A stretch of DNA of 64,000 nucleotides from JBBQWS01 sp038210415 (lineage in GTDB: Bacteria; Actinomycetota; Actinomycetes; Prado026). A model generated the notes under the pieces. That model had not been told where the DNA came from. It did no database searches and saw nothing but the letters and a program-made list of their open reading frames with translations. A program made the position numbers and the translations under genes. Shown in pieces: positions 35,828 to 43,684 of this stretch. How positions within the stretch are numbered: the first letter of the stretch is position 1; each line of letters opens with the position of its first letter. Where the stretch lies: contig JBBQWS010000010.1 of the NCBI GenBank assembly GCA_038210415.1, positions 10,546 through 74,545 of the forward strand, in the 5' to 3' direction.

Positions 35828-36823
35828 ATGGAGTCGCTCGGCATCGTCATCGTCATCGCGATGGCGATGGGGTTCAACTACACCAACGGCTTCCACGACG
35901 CCGCGAACGCCATCGCCACCTCGGTCTCGACGCGCGCGCTCACACCGCAGGTCGCACTCCTCATGGCGGCGGTGTTCAACCTCGTCGGGTCCTTCTTCGG
36001 GGCGAAGGTCGCCAAGACCGTTGGAAGCGGCATCATCGCGCTCCCGGCCGGCTCGAGCAGCCTGGTCGTTGTCTTCGCGGCCCTCTTCGGCGCGATCTGC
36101 TGGAACTTGGTCACGTGGTACTACGGGCTGCCCTCGTCGTCGTCGCACGCGTTGATCGGCGGCCTCGTAGGGGCAGCGCTCGCTGCGGGCACGACCGTTC
36201 TCTGGTCGGGGGTCTGGGAGAAGGTCGTCATCCCGATGCTCATCTCGCCGGTCGCGGGGTTCCTCCTCGCCTACGTCGTGATGGTGGTCATCCTGTGGCT
36301 CTTCCGCCGCGGCAACCCACGCAAGGTCAACCGCGGGTTCCGGATGGCGCAGAGCGTGTCGGCGGCCGCGATGGCGTTCGGTCACGGCATCCAGGACGGC
36401 GCGAAGATCATGGGCGTCGTGGTGCTTGCGCTGAAGGTGGGTGGTTACCAGACCACCGACACCATCCCGATCTGGGTGTTCTTCATGACCGCGGCCGTGC
36501 TCGCCGCCGGCACCTACTCAGGCGGCTGGCGGATCATGCGCACCCTGGGCCGACGGATCATCGAGCTCGACCCACCACGCGGTTTCGCCGCCGAGTCGAC
36601 TGCCTCGACCATCCTGTTCGTCGCGGCCATCAAGTTCGGCGCACCGATCTCGACCACGCACACGATCACGGCCTCGATCATGGGCGTGGGCGCCACGAAA
36701 CGGCTGAGCGCGGTGCGGTGGGGAGTGGCCGGGAGCATCGTCGGCGGCTGGGTCCTGACCTTCCCCGGCTCGGGCCTGCTCGCCGCTGGCGGCTTCTACG
36801 TCCTGCGGCCGTTCTTCTTCTGA
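35828..36823 (+). CDS. pit: Low-affinity inorganic phosphate transporter (PiT family)
   Basis: The 331-residue membrane protein has about 10 helices and the duplicated PiT signature: GFHDAANAIATSV near the N-terminus and GAPISTTHTITASIMGVG near the C-terminus. SSSHALIGGLVG and SVSAAAMAFGHGIQDGAK are also typical. It imports metal-phosphate coupled to protons when phosphate is plentiful. It sits in an operon with the DUF47 partner and ends 27 nt from the convergent pstB, so low- and high-affinity uptake systems face each other. Confidence 0.94.
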   Translation: MESLGIVIVIAMAMGFNYTNGFHDAANAIATSVSTRALTPQVALLMAAVFNLVGSFFGAKVAKTVGSGIIALPAGSSSLVVVFAALFGAICWNLVTWYYGLPSSSSHALIGGLVGAALAAGTTVLWSGVWEKVVIPMLISPVAGFLLAYVVMVVILWLFRRGNPRKVNRGFRMAQSVSAAAMAFGHGIQDGAKIMGVVVLALKVGGYQTTDTIPIWVFFMTAAVLAAGTYSGGWRIMRTLGRRIIELDPPRGFAAESTASTILFVAAIKFGAPISTTHTITASIMGVGATKRLSAVRWGVAGSIVGGWVLTFPGSGLLAAGGFYVLRPFFF

Positions 36824-36850
36824 CCTCTCCGGACGCAAAGGGGTGGCGTC

Positions 36851-37627
36851 TCAGCCGAAGCGACCGGTGATGTAGTCCTCGGTCTTCTGCTCGGACGGGT
36901 TCGAGAAGATCCGCTGGGTGGCGTCCATCTCGATCAGCCGCCCCGGCTGGCCGGTGCCCGCGATGTTGAAGAACGCGGTGGTGTCGCTGACCCGGGCCGC
37001 CTGCTGCATGTTGTGGGTGACGATGACGATCGTGTAGCGCTCCTTGAGCTGCTGCATGAGGTCCTCGATCGCGATCGTCGAAATCGGGTCGAGCGCCGAG
37101 CACGGCTCGTCCATCAGCAGCACCTGCGGCTCGACGGCGATCGCCCGCGCGATGCAGAGGCGCTGCTGCTGGCCGCCGGACAGTCCCGAACCGGGCCGGG
37201 GCAGCCGGTCCTTGACTTCTTCCCACAGGTTCGCGGCGCGCAGCGACTTCTCGACGACGACGTCGAGCTCGGCCTTCTTGCGTCGGCTCTGCAGCTTCAG
37301 CCCAGCCACGACGTTGTCGTAGATCGACATGGTGGGGAACGGGTTCGGCTTCTGGAACACCATGCCGATGGTGCGGCGCACGTTGACGGGATCGACATCC
37401 GCACCGTAGACGTCTTCGCCGTCGAGCAGCACCTTGCCCTCGACCCGGGCGCCCGGGATGACCTCGTGCATCCGGTTCAGCGTGCGCAGCACGGTCGACT
37501 TGCCGCAGCCGGACGGACCGATGAACGCCGTGATCGAGCGCGGCTCCACCGTGAGGGTGACGCCCTCGACGGCCCGGAAGTCGCCGTAGTAGACATTCAG
37601 GTCGGAGACGTCGATCCGCTTGGCCAT
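36851..37627 (-). CDS. pstB: Phosphate ABC transporter ATP-binding protein
   Basis: The 258-residue ATPase energises the high-affinity phosphate importer. Walker A GPSGCGKST is at residues 37-45, the Q-loop region is GMVFQKPNPFP, the ABC signature is LSGGQQQR, Walker B is VLLMDEP, and the H-loop is IVIVTHNMQQA. It is the last gene of pstSCAB, 15 nt after pstA. Confidence 0.97.
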   Translation of the reverse strand: MAKRIDVSDLNVYYGDFRAVEGVTLTVEPRSITAFIGPSGCGKSTVLRTLNRMHEVIPGARVEGKVLLDGEDVYGADVDPVNVRRTIGMVFQKPNPFPTMSIYDNVVAGLKLQSRRKKAELDVVVEKSLRAANLWEEVKDRLPRPGSGLSGGQQQRLCIARAIAVEPQVLLMDEPCSALDPISTIAIEDLMQQLKERYTIVIVTHNMQQAARVSDTTAFFNIAGTGQPGRLIEMDATQRIFSNPSEQKTEDYITGRFG

Positions 37628-37642
37628 GGTGCTCAGGTCCCT

Positions 37643-38710
37643 CTACTTGACTCGGGTGAAGCGGGCGACGAGGCGAGCCGCGATGTTGAGCAGCATCACC
37701 AGAAGGATCAAGGTCATGGCGCCCGCCCAGGCTCGGTCGATGGAAGCGTTGGTGCCGCTGGCGATCTGGTCCCAGATGAACGTCGGCACGGAAGCCTGGG
37801 GCCCGGTGAAAGGGTTCGTGTTGATCGACTGGGACAGGAAGGTCGTGAGCAGCAGTGGCGCGGTCTCGCCGGCAACCCGGGCCACCGCGAGCAGCGCCCC
37901 GGTGATGATCCCGCCGAGGGCGGTCGGGATGACGATCCGGGTGATGGTGCGGTACTTCGGCACCCCGAGGGCGTACGCGGACTCGCGGAGCTCGACCGGG
38001 ACCAGCTTGAGCATCTCCTCGGTCGAGCGGACGACGACAGGGATCATCAAGATCGCCAGCGCCAGCGAGCCGGCAACGCCCGACCGTTCGAAGCCGAGGG
38101 TCAGCACGAAGCCGGTATACACGAACAGTCCGGCGACGATCGACGGCACACCGGTCATCACGTCGACGAAGAAGCTGATGGCGCGCGCCAGCTTGCCGCG
38201 AGCGCCGTACTCGACGAGGTAGATGGCCACCAGGATCCCGGTCGGGATGCCGAGCACGGCCGCGATACCCACCTGCTCGATGGTGCCGATGAGTGCGTGG
38301 TAGACGCCGCCACCCGGTTTGGCCAGGTCGATGTTCCGCATCGAGTGCGTGAGGAAGACCGCGTTGAAGGCGGTCAACCCCTTGACGACTACCGTGGTGA
38401 GCACGGCGACAAGGGGGACGAACGCGAGGAAGAACGAGCTGTAGATCAAGGTGGTGGCGAGCCGGTCTTTGGCGTGCCGCCGGCCCTCGACGCTGAAGCT
38501 CCAGACCGACTGCACGCCGGCGTACAGGACGGCAGCGACAAGTAGCGTCCCTGCCGTCCCAGAGACCGGGGTGACTGCGGCCAGCCCGAACGCGACGATC
38601 AGCGCGGCCGCCAGGCAGCCCAGTGGAGCCCAGCGGGGAAGGGTTCCGCCGGCCAGACCCTGCGGCACGGGGGTCGGGAGGGCGGGCGCCTCGGTGAGCT
38701 CGGTGGTCAT
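37643..38710 (-). CDS. pstA: Phosphate ABC transporter permease
   Basis: The 355-residue inner-membrane permease has an extra N-terminal pair of hydrophobic helices (about residues 28-70) before the usual six. The ABC-coupling loop region (ESAYALGVPKYRTITRIVIPTALGG) and GETAPLLLTTFLSQSI are typical of PstA. It pairs with PstC to form the channel. The start is 1 nt after the pstC stop. Confidence 0.96.
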   Translation of the reverse strand: MTTELTEAPALPTPVPQGLAGGTLPRWAPLGCLAAALIVAFGLAAVTPVSGTAGTLLVAAVLYAGVQSVWSFSVEGRRHAKDRLATTLIYSSFFLAFVPLVAVLTTVVVKGLTAFNAVFLTHSMRNIDLAKPGGGVYHALIGTIEQVGIAAVLGIPTGILVAIYLVEYGARGKLARAISFFVDVMTGVPSIVAGLFVYTGFVLTLGFERSGVAGSLALAILMIPVVVRSTEEMLKLVPVELRESAYALGVPKYRTITRIVIPTALGGIITGALLAVARVAGETAPLLLTTFLSQSINTNPFTGPQASVPTFIWDQIASGTNASIDRAWAGAMTLILLVMLLNIAARLVARFTRVK

Positions 38711-38711
38711 C

Positions 38712-39701
38712 TCAGTTGGCCCCGGAGAAGTCGCGCCGGCGCTCGATGATGATCCGGGCGATCATGTTGACGACGAGCGTGATGACGAACAGCACCAGCC
38801 CCGAGGCGATGAGCGCGCCGAGGCCGAGCGTGCCGGCTTCGTTCCAACGCAGGGCGATGTTGGCGGCGAACGTGTTGCCGCCCGGTTCGGTGAGGTGCGG
38901 GTTGATCGTGAAGACGGCCGACAGCAGCAGGGCCACGGCGATCGTCTCGCCGAGGGCCCGACCCAGGCCCAGCATCGCGGCGCTGATCATGCCCGGCCGA
39001 CCAAACGGCAGCACGGCCGTGCGGACCATCTCCCACCTCGTGGCACCCAGCGCGAGGGCAGCCTCGATGTGCGCCAGCGGCACCTGGTTGAACACTTCGC
39101 GGCTGATGGCCGACACCGTGGGCAGGATCATGATCGCGAGGACGATGGACGCCAGCATCAGGGACTTGCCGTACAGCCCGATGGTGTTCTTGAAGATCGG
39201 GATGAACCCGAGGTGGTCGTTCAGCCAGATCATCAGGTCTTCGATGCGCGGCATCAGGAAAGCGAGCCCCCATAGCCCGAAGATGATGCTCGGAACCGCA
39301 GCGAGCAGGTCGACGATGTACGCGAGCAGCGCGGCGATCCGCCTCGGGGCGTACTGCGAGATGAACAGTGCGATGCCGTAGCCGATCGGGACCGCCATCA
39401 CCATCGCGAGCACCGCCGAGACCACGGTGCCGAAGGCCAGCGCCGCGATGCCGAACTTCGCCCCGGCAGTGTCGTCGGGGGACCAGTCCTGCGAGGTGAG
39501 GAAGTTGGCCTGGTTGGCCTGGAGGGCGGGGACGGCCTTCCAGACGAGGAAGATCGCGATCGCGGCCATCAGCGCGAGGACGAAGATGCCCGCACCGGCC
39601 GACAGCCGTCGGAACCACAGGTCGCCCCGGCGGACGGCCGACCCGTGGATTGCCGTCGCCACCGGGATCGGGCCCGGCTCGAGGGCGGACGTCGAACTCA
39701 T
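38712..39701 (-). CDS. pstC: Phosphate ABC transporter permease
   Basis: The 329-residue permease begins at ATG 39701, preceded by GGGGAG; an open frame upstream to 39770 is not supported. It has six to seven helices. The coupling segment ALALGATRWEMVRTAVLPFG and GLGRALGETIAVALLL are diagnostic of PstC. Co-transcribed with pstA and pstB; a strong hairpin lies between it and pstS. Confidence 0.96.
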   Translation of the reverse strand: MSSTSALEPGPIPVATAIHGSAVRRGDLWFRRLSAGAGIFVLALMAAIAIFLVWKAVPALQANQANFLTSQDWSPDDTAGAKFGIAALAFGTVVSAVLAMVMAVPIGYGIALFISQYAPRRIAALLAYIVDLLAAVPSIIFGLWGLAFLMPRIEDLMIWLNDHLGFIPIFKNTIGLYGKSLMLASIVLAIMILPTVSAISREVFNQVPLAHIEAALALGATRWEMVRTAVLPFGRPGMISAAMLGLGRALGETIAVALLLSAVFTINPHLTEPGGNTFAANIALRWNEAGTLGLGALIASGLVLFVITLVVNMIARIIIERRRDFSGAN

Positions 39702-39751
39702 GCTCTCCCCTTGGCGGTCGTGATGCTGCTGCCATGGATAGTGCCGGACAT

Positions 39752-39791
39752 GACGCCTCCGCCGCACCATTCTCGGTGAGGCGGAGGCGTC
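39752..39791 (-). terminator. Strong hairpin between pstS and pstC
   Basis: A perfect 12-bp stem (GACGCCTCCGCC, 39752-39763, with GGCGGAGGCGTC, 39780-39791) is extended by CACC/GGTG inside it, leaving a 6-nt loop. No T run follows on the minus strand. It may stabilise the 3' end of the pstS message or act as a partial terminator that lowers pstCAB relative to pstS. Confidence 0.65.
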
Positions 39792-39846
39792 GTTCGTGCG
39801 GTGTTCATCTTCGGTGGGGGTCGTGCGGCCAGATCGGCCGGTCCCG

Positions 39847-40944
39847 TTAGGAGATCGCTGCGACCGAGGCGCGGACCTTGGCGATCAGGCTCGCCGGCAC
39901 CGGCGCGTAGCCGAGATCGGTGAGCTTCGCCTGACCGTCCGCGCTGGCCGTGTAGGTGAGGAAGGCCTTCGTGACGTCGAGGTCGGCGCCGGTCAGACCT
40001 TTCTCGCACACGATCTCGTACGTCACCAGGACGATCGGGTAGGCACCCGGGGATTTCTCCGCGTAGTCGAGCTTGAGCGTCAGGTCGTTGCCGGTGCCGG
40101 TCAGCGTCGCTGCTTCGAGAGCCTTGCCGGCACTCTCGGGGCTCAGCGTGACGGCGCCGCCACCGTTGTCGATCTGCGCGACGCCGAGGCCACCCTCCTT
40201 GGTGAAGGAGAACTCGATGTAGCCGATGGAGTTCTCGGTGCTCTTCAGCGAGGACGCGACGCCGTCGGAGCCCTTCGCGCCCTGCCCGCCGGGAGCCTTC
40301 CAGTCCTTCGAGTGGTCGAACGTCCAGGTGCCGCCGCTGGCCGCGGTGAGGTACTTGGTGAAGTTGTCGGTGGTACCGGACGTGTCCGAGCGGTGGAACT
40401 GCGCGATGGTCGCGCTGGGCAGGGTGGCGCTCGGGTTGAGCGCCTTGATCGCCGGGTCGTCCCACTTGGTGATCTGGTTCGCAAAGATCTTCGCGAGGAC
40501 CGAGGGAGTCAGGACGAGGCCGGTGAGGCCCTTGACGTTGTACGCGATCGCGACCGGGCCGACCACCATCGGGATGTTGATCGCCTTGCCGGTCTTGCAG
40601 CGGGCGTCGGCCGGGGTCTGCTCGACGTCCGGCTTGAGGGCCGAGTCGGAGCCGGCGAACGCGACGAGCCCCTTGATGAAGTCCTGGATGCCTGCGCCGG
40701 AGCCCGAGGGGGAGTATTCGATCGTGGCGCCGGGGCAGGCGGTCTGGAACGCGGTCGTCCAGGCGCTGAAGGCGTTCTTCTGCGCGCTGGAGCCTGAGGC
40801 TTTGATGGAGCCCGTCTTGCAGGCGATGGTCGAGGTGCCGGCGGAAGTGCCGGGCGCGGGCGTGTTGTCGGAGCCGCAAGCCGTGAGCGCGAGCGTGGCG
40901 GCTAGGGCGACACCTACCAGGCTGCCAAAGCGGGTGATCTTCAC
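39847..40944 (-). CDS. pstS: Phosphate-binding lipoprotein
   Basis: The 365-residue protein has lipoprotein signal ALTACGSDN (lipid Cys near residue 23). The PstS fold has phosphate-binding segments KASGSSAQKNAF, YSPSGSGAGIQDF, AFAGSDSAL and HRSDTSGTTDNF. It captures phosphate outside the membrane for PstCAB. ATG at 40944 with a GGAGGG Shine-Dalgarno. It is the promoter-proximal gene, with a PHO box upstream, so it should be induced on phosphate limitation. Confidence 0.97.
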   Translation of the reverse strand: MKITRFGSLVGVALAATLALTACGSDNTPAPGTSAGTSTIACKTGSIKASGSSAQKNAFSAWTTAFQTACPGATIEYSPSGSGAGIQDFIKGLVAFAGSDSALKPDVEQTPADARCKTGKAINIPMVVGPVAIAYNVKGLTGLVLTPSVLAKIFANQITKWDDPAIKALNPSATLPSATIAQFHRSDTSGTTDNFTKYLTAASGGTWTFDHSKDWKAPGGQGAKGSDGVASSLKSTENSIGYIEFSFTKEGGLGVAQIDNGGGAVTLSPESAGKALEAATLTGTGNDLTLKLDYAEKSPGAYPIVLVTYEIVCEKGLTGADLDVTKAFLTYTASADGQAKLTDLGYAPVPASLIAKVRASVAAIS

Positions 40945-41013
40945 CGGGTGAATCCCTCCTCAAGGCGGTCTGTGGCCCGTGCCTCAGCCGCCAGCGACGT
41001 ACTGACGATCCCG

Positions 41014-41019
41014 ACGCTA
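41014..41019 (-). promoter_or_regulatory. Candidate -10 of the pstS promoter
   Basis: TAGCGT on the minus strand lies about 70 nt before the pstS ATG and about 31 bp downstream of the PHO box. A good -35 is lacking, as expected for an activator-dependent promoter. Inferred. Confidence 0.4.
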
Positions 41020-41046
41020 GGCAGTCCAGGTGACCGGATGGGCGGG

Positions 41047-41068
41047 CCTAGATGAACGGAAGATGAAC
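41047..41068 (-). promoter_or_regulatory. PHO box upstream of pstS
   Basis: On the minus strand two exact heptamers GTTCATC stand 11 bp apart (41068-41062 and 41057-41051), giving consecutive 11-bp units GTTCATCTTCC and GTTCATCTAGG. This matches the direct-repeat design of the actinobacterial PhoP PHO box upstream of a phosphate-starvation gene. A third unit further upstream is too degraded to call. Confidence 0.75.
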
Positions 41069-41143
41069 TGAGGTTCTCGAACAACGGAAGAGACGCTGAC
41101 CTCGGTGCGACGCCCGGGTGAAGTCGGGGGGTCAGGGCATCGT

Positions 41144-42046
41144 CTAGGGCCGATGCCGCTCCACCGCGAGGATCGCCGGGTGCTTGCGGTCAAGGTCGCG
41201 GTGCAGCACCAGGAAGCCGCCGGGTCGCAGCTGGCGGGGCAGCGACTGCCCGGGGCCGAGCAGGGCGCCGATCAGGTCCGGCAGGACGGGGCGGTGGCTG
41301 CAGACCACCAGTGAGCCCGGCTCGCGGAGCAGCTGGGCGGAGCGGCGCCGGCTTCGACCAGGGGTGGCGGCATGGTCGGTCTCGGAGAACAACGGCTCCA
41401 GCGCGACCAACAGGCCATTGGCGTCGGCGAAGGGCCCCACCGTGTCCAGGCAACGTCGCGCCGGCGAGCTGACCGCTGCGTCGACCCCGAAGGCCGAGAG
41501 CAGAGACACGAGCCGTTTGGCCTCCGCCCGGCCTCGGCGGTCCAGCGGCCGGTCGTCGTCGGGTCCGGACCAGACCGCGCGCTTGACCGCCTTGGCGTGG
41601 CGCAGGACGGCCAGCGGGGTGGTGCGGAGCGGTCCGTTGACGAAGTCGGCCAGCACGCTGGAGTCGTGGCGGTACGAGAGCCGGCTCCGCGCCTCGCCGA
41701 CTGGCAGCCAGCAGAGCTCGCTGATCTCGTCGTCGGGGACGTGGTCGAAGCTTCCGGTCACTGTGGTCGCCTCGGCGGACCAGTACCGCACGACCTTCGG
41801 GACACCCTCCACCGGGTACCGCTGGGTGGCCAGCGGCCGACCCAGGACGACCCGGTGGCCGGTCTCCTCGAGCACCTCGCGGACAGCGGCGTCGAGCAGG
41901 TGCTCGTGCCGTTCGAGCTTGCCCTTGGGCAAGGTCCAGTCGTCGTACCGGGCCCGTCGGACGAGTGCGATCTCGGGTTCGCGGGCGGGATCCGGCTGGC
42001 GCCACAGCAACGTCCCGGCCGCGCGGATCGGCGGTTGGCTGGCCAC
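41144..42046 (-). CDS. NUDIX hydrolase-histidine phosphatase fusion (MutT1-like)
   Basis: The 300-residue protein has two domains. The N-terminal NUDIX box runs from Gly42 to His64 (GKLERHEHLL ... REVLEETGH). The C-terminal histidine-phosphatase (SixA-like) domain has LRHAKA with the catalytic His near 150, SSPARRCLDT, and CSHRPVLPDL. This fusion matches mycobacterial MutT1, which hydrolyses 8-oxo-GTP/dGTP and diadenosine polyphosphates. It follows the CYTH-CHAD and ppk genes closely, consistent with a (poly)phosphate and nucleotide context. Confidence 0.9.
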   Translation of the reverse strand: MASQPPIRAAGTLLWRQPDPAREPEIALVRRARYDDWTLPKGKLERHEHLLDAAVREVLEETGHRVVLGRPLATQRYPVEGVPKVVRYWSAEATTVTGSFDHVPDDEISELCWLPVGEARSRLSYRHDSSVLADFVNGPLRTTPLAVLRHAKAVKRAVWSGPDDDRPLDRRGRAEAKRLVSLLSAFGVDAAVSSPARRCLDTVGPFADANGLLVALEPLFSETDHAATPGRSRRRSAQLLREPGSLVVCSHRPVLPDLIGALLGPGQSLPRQLRPGGFLVLHRDLDRKHPAILAVERHRP

Positions 42047-42049
42047 CGG

Positions 42050-43684
42050 TCAGCGCTTCTCGTCGAGCTTCTCGTCGAGCCAGGCGCGATGCCGGCGCCG
42101 GGAAACCTCCGGCCACGCGGCTATGAACCCGGCTCGGGCGGTGGCGACGGCTGCGCGTTCGTGCTCGTGCAGCAGGCCCAGCACGAACCCGGTGGTGCCG
42201 GTGACCCGGCGCCCCGCAGCGAGCCGGCGGGTCGTCTCGGCGGCGATGACGGCGTCCTGGTGCTCGCCGAGCTGCTCGGTGACGAGCTCGAGGTTCCTCG
42301 AGAACGCCTTGGCCCGGGCTCCGAACACCGGGACGAGAGCCTCGGTCGCGTACCGCACGCGCTTGGCGGCGATCCGCGCCTCGTGCCAGTCGTCGTCGGC
42401 CCCCAGCGGGTCCAGCAACCGGACGTCGCGCTCCAGCCTGCGCCAGGCCTTGCGGACCAGGGGCGGCAGCGCGTCGCGGCAACTGGCGCCCGCAGCGTCG
42501 CTGAGTCGCGGTCGCACCGCCGCGTCGACGAGGGCGTCGAGCAGGGCGAGGTAGCGGTCAGAGGTCATCGCGGCATCGACCTCGGCCCGCGCGTTGGCCC
42601 GCTCGTCGTCGAAGGCCCGGCGCACCACCGAGGCGGCCGCCTCGAGGTCGCGCGGGTCCGTGTGGTCGACTCCCGCTCGGCTCAGGCGCCCGCTGCGAGC
42701 GGGCGGTCCGACGGTGGGCAGCGCAGCGAGGTCGCGCAGCAGCCGGTCCTCGAGCACCTCGCGGTCGCGTACGGCGCCAAGCTCAGCGGCGATCCAGCCG
42801 AGCTCGGCGCGAAGGCCGTTCGCCCACTCGGCGTCGGCCAGGGGTCGGAACACCTGCAGGCCGCTGCGCAGCCGGCGAGCGGCGACCCGCAGCTGGTGGA
42901 CGGAGTCAGGCAGGTCGCGGCGCACCCGCAGGTCCTGGTCGACGAAGGCCCGCACGTGTCGGGCGAGATGGGCCTGCAGGGCCCGTGCGGCGGGATCCTT
43001 GGGTCGGACGTGCTCGGGCTCGGTGACGTCGGGGGGTGCCGTGGCGAGAGGGCCCAGGGCCCGGGCCGCCTTCGACGTCAGCCCTCCCGCGACGGCTCCG
43101 GACTGCACGAGGGCGGCCACGATCGACTCGACCTCGGCGGTGGTGCCCTCGCGCAGCTCGACCTCGAGCTCGCGGAACCTGGTCACCACCTGCGGCCCGT
43201 CCAGCACTGAGACCGAGTCGTCGGTCAGCTCGGCCACGAGCCGGCCGTCGGTGGCAGCCAGGACGTACGGTGTGCGATCGGTGCGCAGGGTGGCGACGGG
43301 TTCGACCGCCGCTCCGCGGGTGTGGCCGAGCACCAGGTCGAGAAGCTCCTGAGGGGGTTCGGCGCGCGGTGCCGCGTCGAGGGGCAGCCGGATCTCGTCG
43401 CGGACCACCGCTCCGCCGCCGTGCGAGCGGTCGGCCGGGAGCTTGAGGTGCCAGCCGGCGTCCGCCTCGGTGCTGCCGCCCTCGCGCCGGCGCAACGTGA
43501 TCCCGGACCGGGCCAGCCGCAGCGTGGCGGTGTCGTAGTACGTGGCCATGAGGACGATCGTCGGTTCTGCGGCGACCGCGGCGACCGCGGCGGGGCGGTC
43601 GGCGGTGACGGCCGCAAGATCGGGCAGCTGGTACAGGCCGTGGACCCGAAGCTTGTGCTCGACCTCCCGCTCGGTCGTGCTCAC
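42050..43684 (-). CDS. CYTH-CHAD domain protein
   Basis: The 544-residue protein has an N-terminal CYTH domain (TEREVEHKLRVHGL at the start, then YYDTATLRLARSGITLRRRE, with the Glu-x-Glu-like metal site) and a C-terminal all-helical CHAD domain rich in conserved His and Arg (LPDSVHQLRVAARRLRSGLQ and WHEARIAAKRVRYATEAL). CYTH domains bind triphosphates, and CHAD domains bind polyphosphate. The GTG at 43684 overlaps the ppk stop by 4 nt, tying it to polyphosphate metabolism, perhaps as a triphosphatase or granule-associated factor. Confidence 0.92.
   Translation of the reverse strand: MSTTEREVEHKLRVHGLYQLPDLAAVTADRPAAVAAVAAEPTIVLMATYYDTATLRLARSGITLRRREGGSTEADAGWHLKLPADRSHGGGAVVRDEIRLPLDAAPRAEPPQELLDLVLGHTRGAAVEPVATLRTDRTPYVLAATDGRLVAELTDDSVSVLDGPQVVTRFRELEVELREGTTAEVESIVAALVQSGAVAGGLTSKAARALGPLATAPPDVTEPEHVRPKDPAARALQAHLARHVRAFVDQDLRVRRDLPDSVHQLRVAARRLRSGLQVFRPLADAEWANGLRAELGWIAAELGAVRDREVLEDRLLRDLAALPTVGPPARSGRLSRAGVDHTDPRDLEAAASVVRRAFDDERANARAEVDAAMTSDRYLALLDALVDAAVRPRLSDAAGASCRDALPPLVRKAWRRLERDVRLLDPLGADDDWHEARIAAKRVRYATEALVPVFGARAKAFSRNLELVTEQLGEHQDAVIAAETTRRLAAGRRVTGTTGFVLGLLHEHERAAVATARAGFIAAWPEVSRRRHRAWLDEKLDEKR

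Noticed and set aside
36832..36850. Hairpin GACGC/GCGTC between convergent pit and pstB
   Set aside because: Only a 5-bp stem with a 9-nt loop and no T tract; too weak to call a terminator.
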